Assembly (NCBI GenBank): GCA_958510875.1
Contig: OY294068.1
Coordinates: 193,278,315 to 193,342,314, forward strand
DNA length: 64,000 nt
Direction of reading: 5' to 3'
Source: Endomychus coccineus
Lineage: Eukaryota; Arthropoda; Insecta; Coleoptera; Endomychidae
The position numbers were made by a program, and so were the translations under genes. How positions within the stretch are numbered: position 1 is the first letter of the stretch; every line of letters begins with the position of its first letter. Of the stretch, positions 34,073 to 43,919 are shown piece after piece. Under the pieces are notes generated by a model. It saw only the letters and a list, made by a program, of their open reading frames with translations. It made no database searches and was not told the DNA's origin.

Positions 34073-34650
34073 GAATTTGTTCAAACTTAATCACAAGCCT
34101 ACCGAATGGCTCAGTCCGTTTTAAAATAATAAACATTGTATATTATGCACGGTCAATATAAATAATGTCTAGATTAACATTGTATTTATATTACCAACCC
34201 CTATTTCAGCATATATTAGCAAACCTATATTAGCAAATCCCTCATCTCCGATAGCTATATAACCGTTTTGGTTCAAACAACCAGTCTGTATTATGACTGG
34301 CCTTGGATTTGAAGATGATCGTTCTCCATTGTTAAAAAAAAATGGGTATACTGAATATTTCTGACTTGCATTCTTACATAATCAGAATTTGTACAAACCT
34401 ATATCCCAAGTTTACTCAGGCTATGTTGAGGTGATGAAAATTGTCTATTATTTACTGTATATTTCAGTAATGTCTATAATAATGTGTTCATATTACCAAT
34501 CCTACAATAGCAAATCTCTCATCTCTAGGTTAGGAAATAGTTTCTTGTCCAAATAACGACAGTTTTGTACCATGACTGGTCTTAGGTTGAATATCGTCCC
34601 CCATATTTTAAAAACTAGGTATATTGACGGTTTCTGCCTTGCAGAAAATA
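34073..34650 (+). repeat. Diverged tandem duplication, unit about 310 bp
   Basis: CAGAATTTGTTCAAACTTAA (34073) and CAGAATTTGTACAAACCTAT (34382) open two copies. Both continue with AATAATGT.T, ATATTACCAA.CCT, TTAGCAAATCCCTCATCTC / ATAGCAAATCTCTCATCTC, and ATGACTGG(C/T)CTT. Copies differ by many substitutions and small indels, so the duplication is old. Confidence 0.65.
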
Positions 34651-34765
34651 TGATATCATAATGTAATGATTTGGAAACACTCTATCCAGAATATAAAGTA
34701 AAAAGTATACTGTGCAAATAATAACATGATAGATATTATCATCTCAGTAAAACATTTTCACTTAA

Positions 34766-34948
34766 ATGGAATATTTCAATTTAGCTTTATTAGCCAATAT
34801 ATTTTTATCGATTTGTGCTGAAATAACTCTGAATCAATCTATATGGTTGAGATCGAAGATGAGCTTCTATTTAATATTTCTTTTATTGCTTGTAAAATTT
34901 CTATTTACTGAACCACACATAGTGAAACCTCGTCATCGTCCTAGTTAA
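34766..34948 (+). CDS. Possible short secreted peptide ORF (speculative)
   Basis: ATG-started frame of 60 codons. An internal ATG at residue 32 would give a 29-residue product with a strongly hydrophobic start (MSFYLIFLLLLVKFLF) followed by TEPHIVKPRHRPS, which looks like a signal peptide plus a short basic tail. A TATAAAG lies at 34692-34698. No family is recognised, AT-rich DNA often makes hydrophobic frames by chance, and no splice partner is identified. Confidence 0.15.
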   Translation: MEYFNLALLANIFLSICAEITLNQSIWLRSKMSFYLIFLLLLVKFLFTEPHIVKPRHRPS

Positions 34949-34959
34949 GTAACTATCCT

Positions 34960-35625
34960 TTATGTCCATAATTACATAAATGCCCTACATTACATTTATT
35001 TTTATTTCTAAGCCTCCTAACGTCAACATGTTTTTACTATTAAGATCGTCTTCATAGTAGCGCATCAGCGATAGCGAGACGTGAATAGTTGTTGATTCTT
35101 CGGGCATGCTTCATGTTCAATCAACATTAACAAAGTAGAATAGATATACCTTACAAAGAGATAGAAAATACACTACCATTCTAAGATTTTAGATGGTACC
35201 TGGTACCGAGTGACACCAGTTCATTCTTGGTGTGCTAATGTTTTTTAATAAGCAGAATTTAAATAATTTAATTGCTAGAATTGTAAGCTACTATGACAAT
35301 CTCATTAAAACACCTGGTATTCTTTGTTGTTCTCACTCATACTATATTTTTTACAAACAACATATGCTAAGCAAGTATAAGGTGAATGTACAATTTTGTT
35401 ACGCTTCAGAACACAGATTTTATGATACAGAGTTCACATCTTTGTTCCATTCCATGTTGTTGCTTATGAAACACTGACAATTATAGTTACCTCCGGCTTT
35501 AGATAGGACATTCCGATAACAGAATTTTAATCGGAATTAACACTTGATGTTAAGCTTCCCAAATCACCTTCACACGTCAAAGGAACCGCAGAAGCTTAAG
35601 TTTTGAAAGAATGCCCAAACGCTTC
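34960..35625. other. No gene seen
   Basis: AT-rich, nothing recognised beyond a duplicated GGTACCTGGTACC near 35193. Confidence 0.35.
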
Positions 35626-35629
35626 TCTA

Positions 35630-36205
35630 CATGAGCAGAAGAGGCATAAACTGGGGATAGAACTTCTTACTGGCCATTCTTGAACAGGAATCCGCCCTTG
35701 ATCCAGATCCAGATCCAGAGAGGTGGACGAAGCTGCTGCGTTTCACATCCTAATGGAATGCCCAGCACTGGTTTCTCTTAGACTTCAACAGCTCGGCATA
35801 CTGCCTGATGTCGTAAGAGACATCGGTCCAAGCTGAATTTTTACCTTTGGCGTTGGGGATCTTAACAAGATAGGAATACTATGTTGTCTATGTTGTCCAT
35901 ATTGTTTCTTCGTTTCTATCCCCACTTCTTCTCTCAGCACGAACCGAACTACATTCAGCTTGAAACTCTTTTTCACCGTTTTTTCTACACCATGTATTTT
36001 CGAAAGAATGAAAAAACAGTATGGACAACATAGCAGTAGTCCTATCTACAGAGGACCTTTTACCAAAGACTATATTTCTCATATATCATGCATCAAGCCT
36101 GCTGGACTGATTCTTGTTCAAAGGGGCGCACAATGGATCCAATCAAATGAAACTGAGTACACTTGATGTATCCGTCCCCGTTTTGATTGATTGATGGGAG
36201 AAAAC
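35630..36205 (+). pseudogene. R1/Jockey-like LINE C-terminal domain and 3' end, with a MITE insertion
   Basis: Plus-strand counterpart of the antisense element at 40100-41311. The frame near 35730 reads EAAAFHILMECPALVSLRLQ, QLGILPDVVRDIG, matching that element's EAVETASHILAEYPALASLS. The 3' end (GCCTGCTGGACTGATTCTTG near 36098, GGGGCGCACAATGGATCCAA near 36122, TTTTGATTGATTGAT near 36180) matches the complement of 40110-40210. A 146-bp inverted-repeat element sits between the two halves at 35888-36033. Confidence 0.7.
35888..36033. mobile_element. 146-bp MITE
   Basis: Perfect 14-bp terminal inverted repeat CTATGTTGTCCATA (35888-35901) / TATGGACAACATAG (36020-36033), extended imperfectly to about 28 bp. 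It interrupts the LINE 3' end. CTATGTTGT is also duplicated immediately to the left (35879-35887), so the left boundary could lie nine bases earlier. No clear target duplication. Confidence 0.6.
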
Positions 36206-37935
36206 GCCCAAACTCTGGGATGAAAACTCGCGGTTGCTTCATGCTCATCCCGCCTTTCCAATTTTGGAATTCTGGGCGGATGCTCGAATAACTTTTATTC
36301 GCCAGCCAATTTAATATCTAGCCATAGCATCAACTGACTTTTTCATGAGTCAAGTTGAAACAAGTGTTGAAATGACTCTGGGAAAAATTCCAAAAGAGGC
36401 TCCTGAAGATTTTCCAAAAGGGAAAGCATCGCTGAGAATATGTTAGTCGATGAGGAGATGATAAGAACAAATAGTTCATAGATTACAGCGAAAGTAACTT
36501 CCGTTACTTTCTGAACGTGCCTCGTAGACTTCTAAATCACATGAAAATAGAACATATGTTTGCTTCTGAATCAGCAATTCTAATAACTATTAATAATGTC
36601 TCAGATTTCAGTTGAAATTCAAACGAATTCATGAATCAATTATGAGTCATGAGTATAGATGACAGCCAAATGCGTGGTAGTACTGGTTGTTAATTTATGG
36701 CGAAGCTTCCTAATGTGTATCTGCTGGTTCAACTGAGATTAACCTCTTGGACTAAATTTTAAACAAATCAATCGACCAGTGACCAAAGCAATAGTAATTC
36801 TGATTCAATTTGCTTCCCTCGAGCACTTTTGATGAAGGAAATCATTACGATCATTTATTCATTACATTGTTCAATCTTAGACAAATGCACATTCTGAAAA
36901 TTTAACGGCGTACGAGATACGTAGTAGTGACAAGCAAAGATTTGTTCGAATTACCTAGGAAGGGTGAAGGGGCAGTAGAACTTGGCTCGAAGGACTAAAT
37001 TAACAACGATTGATGAATGGAGAATTCCTATCGTCAGATAGTGAATGAGTGTCAGCATCAGATACAGGAATCCGAAGCTACGTATAAAACGGTTGCATCA
37101 TTATACTTTTTAATGAAGAACAAAATTTTGGGATTTGATGAAAATAACGAAAGTTACGTAAACGCTTGACAGGAGTTGGACTATGCGCTAATGTCTTGTT
37201 GGTTGTTCGAATTGATATTGATGAATTATTTGCACCGTTAGTAACTGTGTCATTGCAATATTGGTGAAATAAATTAGATAATATAATTGTTTGTGTGCAT
37301 CATTATGGTTGAACACAGGAAAATTAGTGGAATTAGTTACATTGATTACATTAATCAGCAATCATAAGTTTTAAAAATAAAAACTTTCATTTACTTTCAC
37401 TCAATACTTCGTTGCAACGAATTTGCGAATCTCACGTTTATTTTTATTCCAAGAAAAACAAGAAAGTATTTCATTTTTTTCTATAGAAAAATTATGTTGA
37501 AAACTATCGAACAGAAATCATTTTCGTAACCCCCAAGGAAGTTGTTTAGTTCGAAGAATGACAAATAAGTGTTCATATTGAACGACATGTTTGTTATACC
37601 TAATTTTTCGCATGGTAAACAACCACGAACCTAGCTGAATTTGCCATGATCACTGGGGAAATTGTATGGCCTACAATGGAATTTATTATAAAATTCACAA
37701 TTACACAATTCTGATGTTATAGTTGAAGAAATAAAGTACAACAACGTATACAATTTTTGCTCCGAGATAGATCGAGATTCGATTTTTTGCATTATATTCT
37801 GGAAGGTATCTGAAAAATTTGTCAGCTTTTTGTTTTTAGTATAAATGTTGAGTTACATTTTTAAGTGCAAAAATACAATTTTTTCAATCCACTTTTTTTA
37901 CATATTTAATAAATATCCACTAAAATTAGTCCAAA
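36206..37935. other. No gene seen
   Basis: AT-rich intergenic DNA. No protein-like frame or inverted-repeat element was found. Confidence 0.35.
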
Positions 37936-37940
37936 TCGGT

Positions 37941-38126
37941 TACTCGGGGTTTTTTGGGATCGCTGATAACGATTCTGATGTCTAAGTAATGCTATAATTG
38001 TCCTGGGGAACAGCATAACCTGCTTGTTACCTCATCTCACCTGAAGAATTTACGGTATAACTCGCTCTAAAATGAAATAAAACCTAGAACCTAGGGATTG
38101 TTAGGGTCGCTGATCACGATATTGTT
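37941..38126 (+). repeat. Two GTCGCTGA-box units, ~146 bp apart
   Basis: TACTCGGGGTTTTTTGGGAT followed by CGCTGATAACGATTCTGATG (37941-37980), and ATTGTTAGGGTCGCTGATCA (38098-38117). The box spacing is about 146 bp. The lead-in GGTTACTCGGGG also precedes the box at 48430 (AGTTACTCGGGG). Confidence 0.6.
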
Positions 38127-38584
38127 ACTGAAATCGTAATGAAATGCACTTGGAGTAGTAATCCACAAGTTGTGTAGATACATATGTTTTTTTTACAAAA
38201 TTAAAATGATATATTTTTTCAAAAAACCTCTCCTATCTTCACCCTTTGGTCCGGAACCGCGCGATCATTACTTCAGAAAGGGCAGTCTATTTTTCAAGGG
38301 CTCTATTGTCTATTACCGAATTGCGCGATCGGTATATTGTACCATAATATGGATGATTGCCATATTTATGGACTCTGTGTGTTAGAAAATTATCTGGGAT
38401 GGAATAACTCAACTACTTCTAACCGGAATATATGGATCATCCGTATCAACTACATCTATTCATCACCTTCCCAGGAACATATTCTATCCAGCGTCTGGGT
38501 GCCTGCCTGTTGGTCCGCGGGAGCTATTTTTAGGTTCACTCCTACCCCCGACCCTGCTGGCAACAGGTCCGAGGGCTTTCCAGG

Positions 38585-38615
38585 AACCTAACCTAACCTA
38601 ACCTACTAACCTAAC
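38585..38615 (-). repeat. Telomere-like (TTAGG)n tract, about five units
   Basis: AACCTAACCTAACCTAACCT followed by ACTAACCTAAC. TTAGG is the ancestral insect telomere unit. The tract is short and abuts a small inverted-repeat element whose own ends contain TTAGG, so it may be part of that element rather than a relic telomere. Confidence 0.7.
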
Positions 38616-38857
38616 ATTGTTGATATAGAATACAAATACACGAGACTCAATTTACGTTCTTCGGCCGAATTTCCTGTATTCTAATAGGTGCAATAGAACG
38701 AGTTTTCGTCTTTGCGAAAGCCCAAATTATTGTCAATTCAATAATTTTGAGGTCGGTCAGTACGCTGAGCATGCCCAAATGGTAAAGACGGAGTGAGTGA
38801 GTGTGCCGAAAGGAGCGAAATAACAATATTTGCGTTCTATATCAACAAAGTTAGGTT
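38608..38857. mobile_element. 250-bp MITE with TTAGG-type ends
   Basis: Left end AACCTAACATTGTTGATATA at 38608-38627 (continuing GAATACAAATA) is the reverse complement, with few changes, of 38827-38857 (TATTTGCGTTCTATATCAAC, AAAGTTAGGTT). The interior is non-coding. Confidence 0.65.
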
Positions 38858-38859
38858 AG

Positions 38860-39845
38860 GATAGAAACAAAGGGGGTACAATAAACAATCATTATTGGTT
38901 ATTATACTTGCGTATGGAAGGGTGGTGGGTACTAAATGCTAATTATTTGACCTGACAACCAGGCACATACATGGGACTGAGTTTATATAGACCTTAAAAA
39001 TACCCGGGACTGAATTTGCCTACATAGAAATGCAATTAATAGATGCCGGAGTCAATTTAGGTCGACCCCTTAAGAGGTACAACAAATATGTACTTAAACT
39101 TAAAGTAACTTGTGGTTGAGTAACTATTTTCGCCACTCCTACTATGTGTAAACATTACAAATCCAATAAATAACCCCTCCAATTCTACGCCTTGAGAATA
39201 GTCGAAACGCAAATATTGAGTAAGATAACCCACGAGATAAATATGGCAAACATCAATCTATCCGATTTTGATTTCAATACGAAAGCAACTTGAAATATGC
39301 TCTCTATTTTCGTTTGAAATTCCATTCGTTTAGATTTAGAACATTATTTCGCGTTTTACGATATTCGGTGAAATTTTCATTTCGATTCGACCATATAGCT
39401 TTCTCCTCATTTTGTATAATAACAATGACTCTCGTTGATATGCTTGAATCTAGTTAAGTTATGTACATATGTTTTACAACGGAACAATACCATATCATTA
39501 GTTTCACTTTTAATAATAAAACTTCAATTCGATTTCATTCAAAGTGCTAAGATCGGTTCCAGAGGAAGTTACGAAATATGTAAGCGTAAATATTAGTATT
39601 GAGGGATTAAAAATAGCACTAACTTTGTCGAGAAGTGCATTCGAAAATTTAGTATCATCGAAATGTCAGAGAAAGTTGAAGAAAACTGCTTATACCTCAT
39701 TATAGGGTAATAACTCACATGGTTCAACTTTGTATCTCATTAATTTAAGCTACTTGATTGATATAGCCACTGATTTATTTTATAAAAATATTATAGTATA
39801 GGTCGGTGAAGATAATCCACAGGAGCTTTTTCAAAACCCTTTACA
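38860..39845. other. No gene seen
   Basis: AT-rich, nothing recognised. Confidence 0.35.
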
Positions 39846-39849
39846 TTTA

Positions 39850-39965
39850 GAGTGAACCGTGATCAATTGATCACGTGACTCCCCTCACTTTTGTTAGCAA
39901 AATAGCTTTCGGGCACTCCTGCGGGTCAAATATAAATGATTGAAGGAACAGAAAATATATTGGAA
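39850..39965 (+). repeat. Fragment of the GTCGCTGA repeat family (left end only)
   Basis: Contains an 18-bp perfect palindrome CGTGATCAATTGATCACG (39858-39875). It continues ACTCCCCTCACTTTTGTTAG, matching 11784-11808, then GGGCACTCCTGCGGGTC, matching GGACACTTCTGTGGGTC at 11823-11839. It lacks the core box. Confidence 0.6.
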
Positions 39966-39984
39966 ATGATTTATAGAACGCTCA

Positions 39985-40105
39985 TCAAATAGGTTGAATT
40001 GAAATTTTATCCAAATAGTCTACATAATGTGTTTTACAACTATATGTTTCATACAGACACCTGCTGGTTGACTTTTATAATATAACCTTATTTTATACTG
40101 ACACT
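39985..40105 (-). repeat. Dispersed repeat, inverted copy of 44510-44645
   Basis: The reverse complement reads AGTAAGTGTCAGTATAAAA, CAGCAGGTGTCTGTATGA, ACATTATGTAGACTATTTGG, ATAAAATTTCAAT. The same blocks occur in order at 44510-44645. Each copy also holds an internal direct repeat, (A/G)GTGTCAGTATAA. Function unknown. Confidence 0.65.
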
Positions 40106-41311
40106 TACTGTCAATCAATCAAAATGAGGGCGCACTAGTCCGGAGTACTTAGACCACTTGATTGGGTCCATTGTGCGTCCCTTGATACAAGAATCAATCC
40201 AGCAGGCCGAAGACTAAGATTTTGCATGGACTGATATCTCTTATGACTTCAAGCGGCATATGTGTACTGCCGAGGTGTTGTAGACTGAGAGAAGCCAATG
40301 CTGGATATTCTGCTAGGATGTGAGAAGCAGTTTCAACCGCCTCACCACATCTTCTACAAGCTGGGTCTTCAACAATGCCCATTGTGTGTAGATGTTTATT
40401 CAGATGACAGAGTACTGTGAGGAGTCCTGTCACCAGCTTTAGGCCTCTCTTGCTCAAAGAGAGTAGGGTTTCAGAGAGTTTAGGCGAAAACTCCCTAATG
40501 TGGAGCTTGTCCTGCCTCATGCTGGGGAAACCATGCCAGACCGAGAGCCACTGACTACCACAGTAGGTATAGACGCACCGACCGACTGGCCCACACCAGC
40601 CAACCGATACGCCGCATCGATGATAACTCCAAGGTACTTCACTGAGCCTTTCATATGCAGGGACCTTCCAAACAGACGAATGTCTGGTAGGTGTCCCAGT
40701 TTCCGTTTCCTCGCGAAAAAAACCACTTCGATCTTTTCAGGATTCACCCTGAGTCCCTCGACCTGGCACCAGCGAGCAACGATGGCAAGTGCAGTGTTCT
40801 GCAGCTCGCCCAAGGTAGCTGGGTGTCCTCCGAGGGTCACAGCTGCCAAGTCGTCTGCGTAAGCTTGGGCATAAAACCCAGCTTCACTCAGCTCGACCAA
40901 CAAACTATCCGACACCAGGCAACACAGAAGCGGAGACAGTGCTCCTCCTTGAGGGCACCCTCGGGTGACGTGTGTACATGCGACGCTACCATTATGGTGC
41001 GACTGTATCAGTTTCTGCGAGAGCATGGTCTTCATCCACCTGACCTTGGTGTGATCGAAGGAGGTATTGTCAAACGCCCCTTCGATATCCAGGAAAACGC
41101 CCATGGCGCACTGTCCAAGACTAATAGCTGCTTCGATTTGGGTAACCAGGTGATGAAAAGCCGTCTCGGTTGATTTGTTCGCCTGATAGGCGTACCGTCG
41201 ACGGTGAAGCGGAAAATCCTTTAGTGCGCCGTCTTTGACATACCTGTCGGTCAGCCTCTCCAGCGCTTTCAAGAGAAGTTTTTCTATTAAATAAAGGCAA
41301 AATCCATTCAT
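40106..41311 (-). pseudogene. R1/Jockey-like LINE: reverse transcriptase plus C-terminal domain, RNase H deleted
   Basis: Minus strand from 41311: RT fingers/palm (YQANKSTETAFHHLVTQIEA; FLDIEGAFDNTSFD; GCPQGGALSPLLCCLVSD; AYADDLAAV; GLRVNPEKIEVVFFARKRK; SVKYLGVIID), i.e. the F/YADD catalytic box and the QG.LSP motif. After KYLGVIIDA the frame breaks near 40520 and joins the C-terminal region (KLSETLLSLSKRGLKLVTGL, CHLNKHLHTMGIVEDPACRR, CGEAVETASHILAEYPALAS). The end of the RT and all RNase H are deleted. The 3' end near 40106 matches 36090-36200. The 5' part of the element is absent. Confidence 0.9.
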
Positions 41312-42849
41312 TTGGTCAAATGATATGTGTTTTATTCCATTTTAAGTTCTATCACACTAATCAAAACACTCTGCACCATTAAAACCATACATTTTGCAGT
41401 ATGTACATCGTCTTGCTTATCACATTTTAATAAAGCTTTTGGTACATCGACCTTTTTAATTTCACGGAAATCGAAGTCTGAGAGGAAGTAAACATCTGAT
41501 GATAATATTTAACTAGTTTTGATAATACTTCATATTATATAAATCAGAATTTATACGAATATATAGTCCTGAATAGTTATTATATGTGCCCTTTCTATTA
41601 TTACGAGCTTCTTTGGTTGATCAAAAAGTAAAATTTTCACGGTAACTTAGAAAATTACTGTTTTTGGTAATCTTGAATTGGAATATATAAATTCATGAAT
41701 TGATTCACTCAGATACTACTAATTTATCAAAACAGGGAACTGTATATTAATTTCAACGAGACGGAGACAGGTTAAAGCAATTAATGGAGATCTGTCAAAT
41801 ATCTTGAAATGGGGATCTGATGACATACATTTGCCAAATAACCCTACTGAATCAAGAAACGACTTCGTTCGCTACACCCACTTCGTCTTAATTACCCTTC
41901 AAATGTAATCTCATGTATACAGCTTTAGTTTTACTACTCGATTAAGACGCATTGCATTGATTTACAAGCTGGACAAGTAAAACGATACCAAGTATTTAGA
42001 AGGTTAAACCTAGTCATATCCATGTGCGATGCGTTCACTTAGTATCGTATTCATCTATCAAAGATGTGGATTCTACCAAGTAAAATTGAATATAATTCTG
42101 GGCAATCATCTTCAAATTTTCTCGTACGCTTGCCAATGTTATTAAATTTTTTGTATCAATGTGATTGGCCATTATGTAATAAAAACAATTTTAACACTGC
42201 GAATTATCAAATCAATTTATCATCTCGTGTCTGACCGTGCCATTTCCCTCAAATGAAGTGGGTTCGCCCTCGTTATTAAATAATTGGATTTAATATTCAT
42301 TTTGCGGTTTAAATTGAACTTTGACCAACCGCATCTTCAATTATCAACGCCCACACAGTACACACAATAAAATACAGCTGTCCTTGTAATGAGATCTTAA
42401 CAGTTATATTCTAGTGGGCTATGAATAGCATTCTAACCAGTTGATGCAATCAAATTCAGTATTATTATTATACACCAAATCGTTTCAAGCAATTTCAAGA
42501 ATATAATATTATGCATGAATGTATGCCTCGTGTAAACGTTTTCATTGTTAATAGTACATATATCATACGTACAATATATGATTTTATGTACTTGCTAGCT
42601 TTCTCTTTTTCTGTATTCCACTTTCGAGGATTTTTTCGTTCAATACTCGAGCAATTTCATTCTTTCAGAATTATCAGTAAACCATGAGAATGACATCATA
42701 TTAACGCAGGGCCGTGTTAGCCCATTAGGCTAGTTAGGCAACGACCAAGGGCGTCCGAAATGCAAGAAGTACTAGTATTTTCAATTTCCTTAAATCATAG
42801 CTTCAACGAGCATCGCGACCGAAACTGCCAACACGTCGACAATCCAATG
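41312..42849. other. No gene seen; one TIR-like relic
   Basis: AT-rich. 41859-41893 (AATCAAGAAACGACTTCGTT, CGCTAC..CACTTCGTCTTAA) is a solo end of the 18339-19189 element family. Near 42709 a GC-richer snippet (GGGCCGTGTTAGCCCATTAG) looks repeat-derived but is unplaced. Confidence 0.45.
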
Positions 42850-42943
42850 AAGTTTACCATATAATAAAGATTCTTGACCCAGTATGAATTTATATAAAAA
42901 TTCTCGGGTAATAGGTCACATTAACACTTTGTTTTAAATATTC

Positions 42944-42985
42944 GTCTTTACGTACGTTTCGGTCTCACGACCATCATCAGAAGAC
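42944..42985 (-). ncRNA. Hammerhead-ribozyme-like motif (palindrome, left arm)
   Basis: Minus strand: GTCTT, CTGATGA, extra T, GGTC-GTGA-GACC, GAAA, AC-GTAC-GT, A, AAGAC. Stem I is 5 perfect pairs and stem II 4 pairs. Same design as the 28819-29871 copies, with T instead of A as the extra nucleotide. Confidence 0.72.
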
Positions 42986-43807
42986 TGACTAAGTCAAAAA
43001 AGGGGTTTATTAAAACTAATTATAGCACAAGCGTCCATATCGCACAAATTTAATTTCAATCAAAAGAGCCCACGCCGTCGAAAAGAACAGAACCACGAAT
43101 AATCGAAATTGTATGAAAAAATTTTTTTTTTGTAGTAAGAAACCACTATTCAGTAATACGAGTATTCTTAAAATATACAAGTGCATTTTGGTATTCTCAT
43201 AACAACTGAGATCGAAGTTATTTCTTGAGTACCTACTTTCGAACCAGATGTGTAAGATTTATGAGATACTTAAGAAAGGTTTCAGACCTGTACTGGAATA
43301 TTACTATTAAGCATTCTTCCTAAAAACATTTTCAACAATTATAAAGACGTATGTCCTATGATTTCATAGGACAGATACACAAAATCTAAGTCATATTTAT
43401 ACTAATTTGATAAAATCCTTGCAAATTCCTACATACGTCTTTATAATTGTTGAAAATGTTTTTAGGAAGAATGCTTAATAGTAATATTCCAGTACAGGTC
43501 TGAAACCTTTCTTAAGTGTCTCGTAAATCTTACACATCTGGTTCGAAAGTAGGTACTCAACAAATAACTTCGATCTCAGTTGTTATGAGAATACCAACAT
43601 GCACTTGTATATTTCAAGAATATTACTGAATACTGGTTTCTTACTACAAAAAAAAAATTGTATACTTCAATATTGACGATACAATTTCGATTATTCTGGG
43701 TTCTGTTCGTTTCGACGGCGTGGGCTCTTTTGATTGAAATTAAATTTGTGCGATATGGACGCTTGTGCTATAATTAGTTTTAATAAACCCCTTTTTTGAC
43801 TTAGTGA

Positions 43808-43849
43808 GTCTTCTGATGATGGTCGTGAGACTGAAACGTACGTAAAGAC
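43808..43849 (+). ncRNA. Hammerhead-ribozyme-like motif (palindrome, right arm)
   Basis: GTCTT 43808-43812, CTGATGA 43813-43819, extra T 43820, GGTC/GACT stem II (one G-U wobble) with GTGA loop, GAAA 43833-43836, AC-GTAC-GT, expected cleavage after A43844, AAGAC 43845-43849. Confidence 0.7.
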
Positions 43850-43919
43850 GAATATTTAAAACAAAGTGTTAATGTGACCTATTTCCCGAGAATTTTTATA
43901 TAAAGTTTACCATATAATA

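Larger units (their letters stand above)
42867..43902. mobile_element. Penelope-like element forming a 1.04-kb palindrome
   Basis: Two arms of about 480-490 bp in head-to-head inversion, separated by a 76-bp spacer (43355-43430), flanked by a 17-bp target duplication AAGTTTACCATATAATA (42850-42866 and 43903-43919). Each arm is the Penelope terminal repeat plus 3' untranslated part as in 28819-29871. Outer ends read TATATAAAAATTCTCGGG, and inner parts match TTTGATTGAAATTAAATTTG, CGACGGCGTGGGCTC and AGGTTTCAGACCTGTA. The spacer holds only the tail of the GIY-YIG frame (..TTTATACTAATTTGATAAAA). No protein is encoded. Both arms carry a hammerhead-like motif. Confidence 0.93.

Noticed and set aside
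40500..41173. Plus-strand open frames of 120 and 160 codons
   Set aside because: Antisense shadows of the minus-strand LINE reverse transcriptase in GC-richer sequence.
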